A stretch of DNA of 64,000 nucleotides from positions 62,001 to 126,000 of the forward strand of contig NZ_CADIKF010000016.1 of NCBI RefSeq assembly GCF_902859875.1. Reading direction: 5' to 3'. How positions within the stretch are numbered: position 1 is the first letter of the stretch; each line of letters begins with the position of its first letter. Both the position numbers and the translations under genes were made by a program. Positions 53,415 to 63,037 of the stretch are shown piece by piece. The stretch comes from Paraburkholderia solisilvae (lineage in GTDB: Bacteria; Pseudomonadota; Gammaproteobacteria; Burkholderiales; Burkholderiaceae). The notes beneath the pieces were generated by a model that was not told the origin of the DNA, made no database searches, and was given only the letters and a program-made list of their open reading frames with translations.

Positions 53415-55748
53415 TCATGGGTGAGGCGACGCCGCCGCACAAAGCGGCGACACCGGGTCGGAGAGTGACGGCGGCGGCACGCGTGTGCCCCAGGCGGTCG
53501 GCGTCGAGCCAAGCGTCAATTCGAGTGTTCCGCCGTCGGCGATCTGCGCATGACGGAACCACGCCTGATCGAGCGGCTTGCCGTTGAGCGTCGCCGACTG
53601 GATATAGCGGTTCAAATGCCCGCTATCCAGGTTCCGCGTGACGATGCGGAACACCTTGCCCGACGGCATATCGATCTCCGCTTCGGGGAAACTCGGCGTA
53701 CCGATCAGATAGACATCCTGGCCGGCGTTCGGATAGAAGCCGAGCATCTGGAATATCAGCCACGCCGACATCGCACCGGAATCGTCGTTGCCGGGCAGGC
53801 CCGCGCGCGAATCGTTGAACGGTTTTTCGAGCTGATCGACAATGCGGTCCGCCGTCTTGTCAGGCCGGCCAGCCCAGATATAAAGCATCGGCAGCAGAAA
53901 GCCCGGCTCGTTCGTCATGTCGAAGTGCTTGCGGTCAAACAGCGTGTCGAGCCGGTGAATAAAGGCCTGTTTGCCGCCCGAGATGCGGATCAGCCCGCGC
54001 ACGTCTTGCGGCGCGTAGAGCGAGTAGGTCCAGATATCGCCTTCGTACTGGAAGTCCGGCCAGGTGCCGCGCACCTTCAGATCGGGCGCCGCCCAGCTGC
54101 CGTCCACATTGCGCGGCCGGATGAAGCCGGTCATGCCGCCAACGGACAGACTGGTATCCCACAGGTTCGCCCAGTTGCCCGCGTGCGCGGCATAGCGTCG
54201 GGCCGCCGCGTCGCGGCCCAGTCCGCATGCGAGTTCCGCGATGGCGTAATCGTCGTACGCATATTCGACGGTGCGCGATCCGGAGCGCTCGTCGGCGTTA
54301 GTGACGTAGCCCTTGCTGTTGTAGTCGGTCAGACCGCCGCGGCCTTCCATGCGCGCGTTGGCCGGCGGCACCTCGGCGTCCTTTTGCATCGCCGCGAACG
54401 CCGTCGGGTAGTCGATGCCGGTCATGCCCTTCACGTATGCGTCGGCCACCATCACGTCCGCGTTACTGCCGCCCTGCGTGCGTCCGGTGGTGTTGCCGCT
54501 GCGCGCATCGGGCATGTAGCCTTCGTGCCGGTAGATATCGATCAGCGAACGGATCGAGTCGCGTTCGCGGTCCGGTGCGATCAGCGTGAGCAGCGGTCCT
54601 GCCGAGCGGAACGTATCCCAGATCGCGTAATAGTCGTCGTAGTAAGGTTCTTTCGATTTCCACAGCGGGTTCTCGCCGGTTCGATCGGACGGTACGAGCA
54701 TCGCGTGATACATCGCCGTGTAGAACTGGCGGCGTTGCGACTCGGTGGCGCCGCTGATGCGCAGCGGCGACAATGCCTCGTTCCACGCCGCAACCGCGGC
54801 GTCGTGCACGGTGTCGAAGCTCCATCCGGGCGTCTCGGTCATCACGTTGCGGCGGGCCTGATCCTCGCTCACGAACGAGAGTCCGACCTTGAGCTGGATC
54901 ACCTGGCCGACGGCTGTCGTGTAGTCGAGCGATGCGCCAAGCGGCGCGTCGCGTTCGATCGACGCGCTTTGCGATGACGATAGCGTCGAGCCCGACCACG
55001 TGTGAGACTGCGCGGCCGGCGTATCGGCGACGGCGTAGAAGTACACGCGATACTCGCCGCCTTCGTTCCATCCGCCCTTATAACGCCCGACACCCGTCAC
55101 TTCATGATCGGACAACACGGTGACCTTGCCGCCGACAAACTGTTGCGATTCGTCGCCGTTGCCGTGATTGAGCAGGTGGGCCACGTTGATCGTGAGGTGA
55201 GCGTCGCCGCTACGCGCGAACGTGTAGCGATGAAAACCGACGCGGCGCGTTGCGGTCAACTCCGCGAGCGTGGCGTAACGCGTGAGTTGCGTGCGGTAAT
55301 AGCCGGGGCTGCTGTCTTCGCTCGACCGCGCGGACTTGATGTCCTGCGGGTCCAGCGGCCCGGTGACCGGCGCGACCAGAATGTTGCCGTACTTGCCGGA
55401 GCCGCCGCTCAGATGCAGATGGCTGAAACCATCGACGAGACCGGTGCTGGCGTAGCCGCCGCCCGCCGGTACGCCATCGATGCTTTCGACGTCGGGGCCG
55501 AGCTTGACCATGCCGAACGGCACGGTGGCGCCCAGAAAGACCTTGCCGCCCGCGTCGACGCCAAGAAACGGGTCGACCGAACTGATCGGCTCGCGCGTGT
55601 CATGCGACGCCGGAAGCAGGGGAGCATCGCTGGCCGCGGGTTGTGCCGCGTTTGCGCCAGGTCCGCTCAAACAGGCGACGGACATCAGCGCCGCCGCGGC
55701 GTTCGCCCGCATGGATCGGGATGAAAAGAAGGGATTCATGGAAGACAT
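53415..55748 (-). CDS. GH92 alpha-mannosidase, exported
   Basis: A 777-residue glycoside hydrolase family 92 enzyme, a calcium-dependent inverting alpha-mannosidase. The N-terminal ISSVDPFLGVDAGGKVFLGA and PFGMVKLGPD fit the beta-sandwich domain, YAIWDTFRSAGPLLTL and GLPGNDDSGAMSAWLIFQ are the catalytic and calcium-site segments. A signal peptide is seen (MSSMNPFFSSRSMRANAAAA onward, cleaved near ANA-AQP). Its ATG overlaps the receptor stop (TGATG), so both are translated together. Substrates in the family are alpha-1,2-, -1,3-, -1,4- or -1,6-mannosides of glycoproteins or glycolipids. Confidence 0.93.
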   Translation of the reverse strand: MSSMNPFFSSRSMRANAAAALMSVACLSGPGANAAQPAASDAPLLPASHDTREPISSVDPFLGVDAGGKVFLGATVPFGMVKLGPDVESIDGVPAGGGYASTGLVDGFSHLHLSGGSGKYGNILVAPVTGPLDPQDIKSARSSEDSSPGYYRTQLTRYATLAELTATRRVGFHRYTFARSGDAHLTINVAHLLNHGNGDESQQFVGGKVTVLSDHEVTGVGRYKGGWNEGGEYRVYFYAVADTPAAQSHTWSGSTLSSSQSASIERDAPLGASLDYTTAVGQVIQLKVGLSFVSEDQARRNVMTETPGWSFDTVHDAAVAAWNEALSPLRISGATESQRRQFYTAMYHAMLVPSDRTGENPLWKSKEPYYDDYYAIWDTFRSAGPLLTLIAPDRERDSIRSLIDIYRHEGYMPDARSGNTTGRTQGGSNADVMVADAYVKGMTGIDYPTAFAAMQKDAEVPPANARMEGRGGLTDYNSKGYVTNADERSGSRTVEYAYDDYAIAELACGLGRDAAARRYAAHAGNWANLWDTSLSVGGMTGFIRPRNVDGSWAAPDLKVRGTWPDFQYEGDIWTYSLYAPQDVRGLIRISGGKQAFIHRLDTLFDRKHFDMTNEPGFLLPMLYIWAGRPDKTADRIVDQLEKPFNDSRAGLPGNDDSGAMSAWLIFQMLGFYPNAGQDVYLIGTPSFPEAEIDMPSGKVFRIVTRNLDSGHLNRYIQSATLNGKPLDQAWFRHAQIADGGTLELTLGSTPTAWGTRVPPPSLSDPVSPLCAAASPHP

Positions 55749-57973
55749 CAGAAGTACACGGTGGCCGACAGCGTGAAATTGCGCACGGGCAGGAAATAGA
55801 ACGTCGGGTCGATCACGGCGCCATTGCCTTCGGTCGGCGAGCGCCGGTTGAACAGGTTGTCGACCAGCAGTTGCACCTTCAGACGCTTCTTGTAGCGGAA
55901 CCCGAGCACCAGATCGCTGTAGTAATACGCCGGCAGCTTCGCGTTCGGGTTCTGCGGGTCTTCTCCGCTACCGGTGAAGCGCGTTCCGATGAATTTGGTC
56001 AGGAACGAGCCGAAGAACGGTCCCCGGTCGTAGAGCACGCCGAACAACGCGGTGCTGCTCGGCGCATTCGCGATGGTCAGTTGCGTCGTCTTCGACTTCG
56101 CGCTATTCAGGCTGCCGTTGGCCGTGACGGCAAAGCCGTGGCCGAGTTCATAAGTCGCTTCCGCTTCGACGCCCTTGTAGATCACGCCGCCCTGGTTGAA
56201 GAACACCGGCTGGTTGACGACACCGTCGACCGTTTCCAGCACGCTGTTGATCTCGTTGGCGAAGTCGATGTAATACACATCGAAGTCCGCCGCGAGCTTG
56301 TCGTCCTTATAGACGATGCCGGACTGATAGTTCAGCGTCTTTTGCGGATCGAGCGGCTGCTGTTGCGGCGCAAGGCTTTGCAGCACGCTGACCGGCGGCG
56401 CCTGGAAGCCCATCGCCCACGACGCGTACACGGACACCGGTTGCGTGATCCGGTAATTCGCGGTGACCGAGCCGAGGTCGGCGCTATAGTTCGCGCTGTT
56501 GTTCAGCCCGACGAAGTTTTGCAGACCGTCGAAACTGCGGTTGAAATTGATGTGCTTGTAGCCCGGCGTGATGGTCAGCCCCGGCAGCGGTTTCCATTCG
56601 AACTCGAGGAATGTCTGAGCAGTGTTGGTGATCGCCGTGTTGTTGTTGACGAGCGAGCCCATTCCTGGGTTCGTCAGGAATTGCACGGGCGTGTTGGTCC
56701 GCAGATCGACGTCCTGCTCGAACTGGCTGATCCGCGCATGCTCGAGCCAGGTGCCGGCGCGAATGGTGGTGGAAGTCCAGCCGTGACCGACATCGCCCTC
56801 GATCTTGAAGATGTCGCCCCACGAGCGGTACTGGCTCAGCGATTGCGTGCCGGGCACTCCGCCGTCGGCGAGATTCACCGAGTTGGGCGTGCGCAGCGTC
56901 GGGTCCAGGCCGCCGAGGCCTTCATCGGAAAGCGCGTACGTGTACACCTTGTTGTCGATGCGCACGACGCCGAGGTCGCTCTGCACGCCGATGTACTCGA
57001 AGTCCGCGCGCCGGTGGTCGGTGTTGTAGCCGGCGAACGCCTGGGTGTTCGGATCGCTGTTGAGGTTGCCGAAGCTCTTGCCGAACACATTGGCCGCTTC
57101 GGTCGTGATCGACGAGAAGGTATTCCACTGCACGTCGCTGACGCTCGAAAACAGCGTCACCACCGTGTTATTGCCGATCGGCTGATCGACCTTGAACGAC
57201 CAGTTATTGCGCCGGAAGCCGGCGTTCTCGAGCAGGCCGTTGGTTCTGGTGTGGTCGAAATTGAGTTGCGCGGTGGTGCCGCCGGTTTGCGAGATCACAC
57301 CGGAGTTGAGCGTGCCGCCTTCTTCCCATGATGCGCCGGTGCCGATCGCGCTAAACAGCTGCCCGCCCGCCGTTTGCGGCGGCGTCGCCGAAAACAGCGA
57401 AATCGTGCCGCCGAAGGTGGCGTTGCCCACGTCGCTGGCGGTGCCCGGCCCGCGATCGATGACCACATGGTCGAGCACCGCGGCCGGGAAGAACGACACG
57501 GTGGCGTGGCCGAATGCGCTCGGGTCGCCGAACGGAATGCCGTCCCACGTGACGTTGTACTGTCCGTCCTGGAAGCCGCGGATCGTGCCGCTCTTGCTCG
57601 AATAGCCCGCGCCGTTCGGCGTCGCGTTGACGACCGAAGGCGCGTACTGGGCAATCGCCAGATAGTCGGAATTGGGCTGCGCGATGTTCTTGATGAAGTG
57701 CGAGTTCAAGATCGTCTGCGGCTGCGTCGCCGTGAGCGAACTTTGTGTCGGTGCGATCGCGGTGGCCGTTTTGGCTTGCGCGTTCGGTGCATTCGGGTCT
57801 TCGTTGTCGGCGTCGGCCGCGCCGGTCGCGCCGACCTGGCCCAGATCGAGCGGTTGACCTTGCGCATTGGGTTGGGCCGGTGCGTTCGATGGGGCATCCG
57901 ACGAGCCGGGTTTTTCCTGGGCATGCGCGCCTAATGCGAATGCCATAAGCGCGAGCGAAGCAGTGAAGCGCAT
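55748..57973 (-). CDS. TonB-dependent outer-membrane receptor
   Basis: A 741-residue receptor with signal peptide (MRFTASLALMAFALGAHAQE), an N-terminal Asn/Gln/Pro-rich segment, a plug domain (IAQYAPSVVNATPNGAGYSS, then GTIRGFQDGQYNVTWDGIPF) and a 22-strand barrel ending in FTLSATVYF, whose terminal F is the insertion signal. No N-terminal signalling domain is seen. It lies directly upstream of the mannosidase gene and downstream of its own tonB-exbBD set, so it probably imports the glycan or glycolipid the mannosidase and phospholipase act on. Confidence 0.92.
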   Translation of the reverse strand: MRFTASLALMAFALGAHAQEKPGSSDAPSNAPAQPNAQGQPLDLGQVGATGAADADNEDPNAPNAQAKTATAIAPTQSSLTATQPQTILNSHFIKNIAQPNSDYLAIAQYAPSVVNATPNGAGYSSKSGTIRGFQDGQYNVTWDGIPFGDPSAFGHATVSFFPAAVLDHVVIDRGPGTASDVGNATFGGTISLFSATPPQTAGGQLFSAIGTGASWEEGGTLNSGVISQTGGTTAQLNFDHTRTNGLLENAGFRRNNWSFKVDQPIGNNTVVTLFSSVSDVQWNTFSSITTEAANVFGKSFGNLNSDPNTQAFAGYNTDHRRADFEYIGVQSDLGVVRIDNKVYTYALSDEGLGGLDPTLRTPNSVNLADGGVPGTQSLSQYRSWGDIFKIEGDVGHGWTSTTIRAGTWLEHARISQFEQDVDLRTNTPVQFLTNPGMGSLVNNNTAITNTAQTFLEFEWKPLPGLTITPGYKHINFNRSFDGLQNFVGLNNSANYSADLGSVTANYRITQPVSVYASWAMGFQAPPVSVLQSLAPQQQPLDPQKTLNYQSGIVYKDDKLAADFDVYYIDFANEINSVLETVDGVVNQPVFFNQGGVIYKGVEAEATYELGHGFAVTANGSLNSAKSKTTQLTIANAPSSTALFGVLYDRGPFFGSFLTKFIGTRFTGSGEDPQNPNAKLPAYYYSDLVLGFRYKKRLKVQLLVDNLFNRRSPTEGNGAVIDPTFYFLPVRNFTLSATVYF

Positions 57974-58070
57974 GACGACTCCTTGCCGATCAGCAATAAG
58001 AAAAATGGGTGCCGCTCAATGCGGCGAATGGAAATGAGCTGGCCAGCCGGCGGCGACTGGCGTCGCGCGG

Positions 58071-58817
58071 TCAGGAAGACGGCGCGAAAGTGACGACTAT
58101 TTCGAGGTTCAGCGGATGCCCCTTGAGTTCGGGAGGCGGAGCCGGGAAGGCCGCGTTGCTCAGTGCGGCGAGCGCCGCTTCATCCAGCACGCTTTGCCCC
58201 GACGATTGCACGACGTGCGGATTCGAAATCACGCCATCCTGATACCCGAAGCCGAGACGGACATGGCCCCTCAGCTTCATGATCCGCGCGGCGGCTGGAT
58301 AACGGACGGCGGCCTGCACCGCGTCGCGCAGGCGCGCCTGGAATAGCGCAGATGGTTTGGCATCCGAACGTTCAGCCGGCGGCGGTGGCGCATTCCCGGT
58401 CGGCTTGGCGGCATCCTGCGCTTTCTCCTGCGCCGGCGTGGGCGGCGGCGGTGGACTGGTTGATTCGGTCGAGGGCGCCGGCGCCTTCGGCAGCTCGGGC
58501 TTCGGCACGACCGGAGGAGGCGTGTGCCGCGTAACGACTGGCTTGACCGGATGAACGGGCGGCGCCTTCACGGGCTCCGGCGGTTTCGCGGGCGCGGCCT
58601 TGGGCGGCGCGGGCAGCGGGGCCGGCGGGGCAGGCGTCGGCGCCGCGATCACGACCTTGATCGGCTCGGGCGGCTTGGGCTGCGGTTTGGGCGCGACGTG
58701 CGCAAACCATCCCGCGACAGCCGCGAGCATCAACGCTTCGATCACGAGCGAGACGACGAATGCCTCGCGCGTGGCCGTCCGTGGCCTCGCCGGATCCGGC
58801 TGGTGCAGGGTGCTCAT
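58071..58817 (-). CDS. tonB: TonB energy-transducer protein
   Basis: A 248-residue TonB: a short cytoplasmic N-terminus, one membrane helix (VVSLVIEALMLAAVAGWFAH), a proline-rich linker (residues about 50-150) and the C-terminal TonB domain (RDAVQAAVRYPAAARIMKLR, GHVRLGFGYQDGVISNPHV). It follows exbD by about 25 bases and precedes the receptor gene, forming a private energising set. Confidence 0.92.
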   Translation of the reverse strand: MSTLHQPDPARPRTATREAFVVSLVIEALMLAAVAGWFAHVAPKPQPKPPEPIKVVIAAPTPAPPAPLPAPPKAAPAKPPEPVKAPPVHPVKPVVTRHTPPPVVPKPELPKAPAPSTESTSPPPPPTPAQEKAQDAAKPTGNAPPPPAERSDAKPSALFQARLRDAVQAAVRYPAAARIMKLRGHVRLGFGYQDGVISNPHVVQSSGQSVLDEAALAALSNAAFPAPPPELKGHPLNLEIVVTFAPSS

Positions 58818-58842
58818 TTCAGTGTTCCAGTCGGCAACAGGG

Positions 58843-59238
58843 TCATGGCTGCAATCGGGCGGCCAGTGCGATCTGCGTGACGCCCGCGGTGCGGCATGCG
58901 TCCATCACCGCCATCAGCTTTTGCACCGATGTGCGTTGATCGCTGGCGATCGTCACGGAGGTCTTGGCGGGGTCGCCTGCCGCAAGCTGATGGGACAACT
59001 CGGGCAAGCTCTCCGGCTTGCCGTCGACCTGCAGGCTGCCGTCCGCCAGCAAGCTCACCAGCACTTTCGGATGGGGCACCTCCGTCGCTGTCGAGCTATG
59101 CGGCAACTGCGACGTAATGCCGGTGTTCGGGATCATCTTCAGCATCGCGATCACGAAGAAGACCAGCAGGAAAAACATGATGTCGATCATGGGCACGATC
59201 TCGATTCGTGCCTTGCGGGGCTCCAGATATCGCATCAT
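58843..59238 (-). CDS. exbD: ExbD biopolymer transport protein
   Basis: A 131-residue membrane protein with a single N-terminal helix: RIEIVPMIDIMFFLLVFFVI with the conserved proton-carrying aspartate in MIDIMFF, and a periplasmic domain with VLVSLLADGSLQVDGKP. Its ATG at 59238 overlaps the exbB stop (ATGA), so the two are coupled. Confidence 0.9.
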   Translation of the reverse strand: MMRYLEPRKARIEIVPMIDIMFFLLVFFVIAMLKMIPNTGITSQLPHSSTATEVPHPKVLVSLLADGSLQVDGKPESLPELSHQLAAGDPAKTSVTIASDQRTSVQKLMAVMDACRTAGVTQIALAARLQP

Positions 59239-59870
59239 TTCCGTGCCCCGTCGTCGGATCCGTCCAGGCGGTTGATCAACATCGTCTTCAAGGTTTCCAT
59301 GTCGTGCACGAGCAGGCGGACCCGGGTTTGCAGCGCATTCAGGAAAATCAGCCCGACGATCGCGACGAGCAGGCCGGACGCGGTTGCGACCAGCGCTTCC
59401 GCAATACCGCCGGTGATTTGCGTGGGCGCCGTGCCGGGCTGGCCGAGCACCTGGAACGAGTTGAACATGCCGATGATGGTGCCGAGCAGACCGAGCAGCG
59501 GCGATAACGTGACGGCGGTGTCGAGCAGCCACAGCGAACGGTCCATTCTCGGCACTTCGAGAAGGATGGCTTCTTCCAGCCGGTCCGCGAGCCGCACGTG
59601 ATCGCGCAGTTCGGGAAAATTCAGCGGTACGCGCAGTACGCTCGCGAGCGGTTGACGATGCACGCTGCGCAGCAGGTTGTTGAGTTCCTGCATGTCGAGA
59701 TGCTTCAACGCTTCGACCCGTTTGATCACGCGGCGGCCGGTTTCCTTGAGTCGCGCGAGGAACCAGACACGTTCGAGGCTGACAGTTAGCGTGACGAGGA
59801 AGAGCAGCGGCATGATGAACAGAATGCCGCCAGAGGACATGGCGATGTTAATAAGATTGCTGAAAGGCAA
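59235..59870 (-). CDS. exbB: ExbB/MotA/TolQ-type proton channel protein
   Basis: A 211-residue protein with three membrane helices: one at the N-terminus (SGGILFIMPLLFLVTLTVSL) and two in the C-terminal half (LDTAVTLSPLLGLLGTIIGM, then GGIAEALVATASGLLVAIVG). With ExbD and TonB it harvests the proton gradient for the adjacent receptor. It is the first gene of the run, so its promoter should drive the whole system. Confidence 0.9.
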   Translation of the reverse strand: MPFSNLINIAMSSGGILFIMPLLFLVTLTVSLERVWFLARLKETGRRVIKRVEALKHLDMQELNNLLRSVHRQPLASVLRVPLNFPELRDHVRLADRLEEAILLEVPRMDRSLWLLDTAVTLSPLLGLLGTIIGMFNSFQVLGQPGTAPTQITGGIAEALVATASGLLVAIVGLIFLNALQTRVRLLVHDMETLKTMLINRLDGSDDGARK

Positions 59871-60498
59871 TTAATGGCTCCGGCTAAAGAATGGCTCGAA
59901 TAAGATTCCGCAGGATCACAATGATCAAGTGATTGCCGGGAACGCGAGCAACGTTAGGGTGGGCGTGTTTCAACTTTATGTCTATTTGGGATTGCGGCCG
60001 TGTTAAACGTTTTATTTCCATTTTTTTGATTTGGATAACGTATTGATTAATTCAATGAGGGTCGTGTCGTTTGTGCGCTGGATGCGTCGGGGGAAAAACC
60101 TGTTCACGCGCGGTTTTGCGTGGTTTGCGGGGCGTTGGATGGATGGCGATCTATTCCTTCAGGAGGCGCGTGATCCGTCCAGGAATTGCGTCGTGACGCG
60201 CAAGAGAACTCTTTGAAAAGATTCTCACTAAATCTGATGAATTGGGTGAAAATCTGATTCTTGGGAAAATGAAGGGCGCGGGCGTTTTGACAATGGATGT
60301 CCGTCATCCACGATAAAACGAAAGAACGTATTGATTCACGATGTTTAGCGAATCGAGGTAAACAACTTCCGGCTGTCAGTGACCGAAGCTATAAGAATGA
60401 CGGCGTGATGCCTACGCATGCTCGTGCCCCGCCACACGCACTGACGCCGACTGCCGACAGCGTGGACCCGCGGCGGCGGCCGGGTTCACGGGCAGTCT
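59871..60498. other. AT-rich upstream region of the tonB system
   Basis: No gene is seen. The stretch is AT-richer than average and includes the promoter region of exbB. The palindrome ATTGA-N5-TCAAT at 60042-60056 may be an operator for the whole leftward run. Nothing further is recognised up to the ion channel gene. Confidence 0.5.
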
Positions 60499-61521
60499 TC
60501 AAACGGCGCTGATAATCAAAAACAGATTGAACGCGATAAACGACAGTGCGACGAGCGCGCCGCAGATATATTCGAGGTGCAGCGAGAACGCTTTTCCCTT
60601 GTTCGTCGTGATGGTGGCGGCAATCGTGATGATCGTCGCAAAGACGATATCGACCAGAACCGCGATGTTCAATCGATCGACGATGGTCAGATGGTGCTCG
60701 TTGCCCAGCACGTTGCTGACCGCCCGGAAATTCAGCACGACCGCAAACAGCGCCCCCGCAAGCAGCGTCATGCGCGATTCGATGAGCGGGCGGCCATCCT
60801 TGTGCAGCAAAAAGCTGACCGTGCAAAGCAGGAACGCAGCATATAAGGGCGCGGCGAGGTTGAGGAAGGTGGCGAGGCTCGCCCGCTGCAGCGTAATGGT
60901 CATTTGCAGCTTCGTGTAGTCGGAGCTGTTGCCACCCGCGGGGTCGCCGAACTTCGTCGTATAGCGGGAGGTGCTCACGTCAACTCGCTGTCCGGTGATG
61001 CGCCAGCCTTGCGGACTCGCGCCGGGCAGGTAGCCGGTGTTGTTGACGTCGGCCTCGTACAGCATGGTCGAGTTGTCGTCGACGCCTTCCTCGACGGTCA
61101 GATGCAACACCTGCTCGTCGAACGGAAATTGCCGCAGGTCCCATTCCTGCCTGAACTTTCCGATGACTTTCATCTGCCGCCAATACAGGTCGCCGTGCGC
61201 GTCCTTGCGTTTCGTGGTGCTGTCGAGCCGCCGCGTGATGGTGTCGGAGTCGACGAATTCCATGGTCTGCAGCGGATTTTTCGTGGCTGAGCGGCCGACA
61301 CTCCATATCCATAGATCAGCCGCAAATGTGCCGTCCGCGGTATCGACCGCGTAGATCGACGTCACGTACATACCGATCTTGTAGCGCTCGGGCGGCGCTT
61401 TCGGCACCTGGCTGCTGGCGACGCCGGGCAGCAGGAGCAGGCCGAGCAGCGCCAACGCGCAGTACGCACCGCAGTAGTACAGCCATTTCGTGAACAGACA
61501 GCACTGGCGCGTCGGATTCAT
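60499..61521 (-). CDS. Pentameric ligand-gated ion channel homologue
   Basis: A 340-residue membrane protein of the prokaryotic pLGIC family (ELIC/GLIC relatives). The signal peptide and first hydrophobic segment are within residues 1-45. The extracellular domain has KIGMYVTSIYAVDTADGTF near residue 48 and the loop QFPFDEQVLHL, the equivalent of the Cys-loop without its cysteines. Four membrane helices follow, starting near residue 210 (ASLATFLNLAAPLYAAFLLC onward). The ATG at 61521 is preceded by a GAGGGGAAG sequence. An earlier in-frame start lies at 61614. Confidence 0.85.
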   Translation of the reverse strand: MNPTRQCCLFTKWLYYCGAYCALALLGLLLLPGVASSQVPKAPPERYKIGMYVTSIYAVDTADGTFAADLWIWSVGRSATKNPLQTMEFVDSDTITRRLDSTTKRKDAHGDLYWRQMKVIGKFRQEWDLRQFPFDEQVLHLTVEEGVDDNSTMLYEADVNNTGYLPGASPQGWRITGQRVDVSTSRYTTKFGDPAGGNSSDYTKLQMTITLQRASLATFLNLAAPLYAAFLLCTVSFLLHKDGRPLIESRMTLLAGALFAVVLNFRAVSNVLGNEHHLTIVDRLNIAVLVDIVFATIITIAATITTNKGKAFSLHLEYICGALVALSFIAFNLFLIISAV

Positions 61522-61832
61522 TGCGGAACTTCCCCTCTTCGGGTCCTCGAGAATCCACCGGGTCAACCCGGGGATCGACCGCAGGCGATGTGCGGCCCCC
61601 ATTCGGGGACGCAAAGGGACGAGGCAACGTGTGTCAACCGTTCATCATCCGCCGGACGGCAGGCCGGTTCTGTGCCCTGGCGCACAGACACGCGGAGGGG
61701 CGAGTCGATGCGGGCGCCATCCATATGACGAGCGCCGATATGCGTATCTGTTTTGCTTCGTTGACGAGCGTCGTCGCAGCGCCGTAGATTCTGTGCCCTC
61801 GCGCACCACGCTCATCATTCACGGGGACGTTC
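61522..61832. other. Divergent gap between the ion channel and binding protein genes
   Basis: I see no palindrome or gene. Both promoters should lie here. Confidence 0.4.
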
Positions 61833-62888
61833 ATGTTGAATCCGTTTCGCTCGATCTGGCCGGGCGCGTCGCAGCTTGCCCGTCGCATGCTTGCGGCAGC
61901 GTTGAGCATCGTGGTTGGCGCGGGCATGCTCGGCGTCGCGCAACCCGCGATGGCGGAAGGGCAGATCCGTATCGCCGAGCAGTTCGGCGTCGTGTATCTG
62001 CTGTTGAACGTCGTGCGCGATCAGCATCTGATCGAACAGGAAGGGCGCCGCGAAGGGCTCGATATCAAGGTCGACTGGGTGCGGCTGTCGGGCGGCGCCG
62101 CGGTCAACGATGCATTGCTGTCCGGTTCGATCGACATAGCGGGGGCCGGCGTCGGCCCGTTGTTGACGGTATGGGACCGCACGCACGGCCGCCAGAACGT
62201 GAAGGGCGTCGCGTCGCTCGGCAGTTTTCCGTACTACCTCGTCAGCGACAATCCGAACGTAAAGACAATCGCGGATCTGACAGCCAAGGACCGGATCGCG
62301 TTGCCCGCAGTCGGGGTATCGGTGCAATCGCGCATCCTGCAATATGCGGCGGCGAAGCAGTGGGGCGACAAGTCGTTCGACAGGCTCGACGGCCTGACGC
62401 AGGCGATTCCGCATCCGGACGCGACGGCCGCGATCATCGCGAACAGCAGCCTGATTACCGCGCACTTCGGCAATCCGCCGTTTCAGGAGCAGGAGCTCGC
62501 CGCGAATCCGAACGCGCATATCGTGCTGAATTCGTACGACGTACTCGGCGGCCCGAGCTCGGCCACCGTGCTCTATGCGACGGAAAAATTCCGCGACGAG
62601 AATCCGAAGACCTATCACGCGTTCGTCACCGCGCTTGCACAGGCCGCGCATCTCGTCTCGGCCAATCCGCAACTGGCGGCCGACATCTACATTCGCGTCA
62701 ACAATTCGAAAATCGACCGCGCGCTGCTGCTGAAGATCTTGCAGAACCCGCAAGTCCAGCTCACGATCGCGCCGCAAAACACGCTCAGGCTCGCGCAGTT
62801 CATGCATCGCGTCGGCGCGATCCGCAACGAGCCGACCGCGTGGCGCGACTACTTCTTCGACGATCCGGCGACGGCCGGCGGCAGCTGA
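61833..62888 (+). CDS. ABC substrate-binding protein, NitT/TauT type
   Basis: A 351-residue periplasmic binding protein, paralogous to that at 50867. After a signal peptide (cleaved near AMA-EGQ) it reads EGQIRIAEQFGVVYLLLNVV, with AGVGPLLTVWDRTHGRQNVK and AAIIANSSLITAHFGNPPFQ. It is followed by an ABC ATPase on the same strand, so the importer operon continues past the window edge. Confidence 0.9.
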   Translation: MLNPFRSIWPGASQLARRMLAAALSIVVGAGMLGVAQPAMAEGQIRIAEQFGVVYLLLNVVRDQHLIEQEGRREGLDIKVDWVRLSGGAAVNDALLSGSIDIAGAGVGPLLTVWDRTHGRQNVKGVASLGSFPYYLVSDNPNVKTIADLTAKDRIALPAVGVSVQSRILQYAAAKQWGDKSFDRLDGLTQAIPHPDATAAIIANSSLITAHFGNPPFQEQELAANPNAHIVLNSYDVLGGPSSATVLYATEKFRDENPKTYHAFVTALAQAAHLVSANPQLAADIYIRVNNSKIDRALLLKILQNPQVQLTIAPQNTLRLAQFMHRVGAIRNEPTAWRDYFFDDPATAGGS

Positions 62889-63037
62889 CGCCACGCGGTG
62901 CGATGGTCCGGTGCACCTGACGCGTGAGCGTCGGAACCGCCGCTTATGCAGCCGAATGCTTTCGATATGCGCATTCGTTGGTTGGTGCGGGAGCCGCATG
63001 ACCGTATGGTCACGTTTTGTCCGCTGGATCGTCGAAA

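Noticed and set aside
55643..57331. A 562-codon forward frame
   Set aside because: It lies antisense to the TonB-dependent receptor gene, has no ribosome binding site or domain, and is a GC-driven shadow. The 475-codon frame at 53550-54977, antisense to the mannosidase, is rejected for the same reason.
61490..62920. A 476-codon forward frame overlapping the binding protein gene
   Set aside because: It is a shifted reading of the ABC binding protein gene; the other frame has signal peptide and family motifs.
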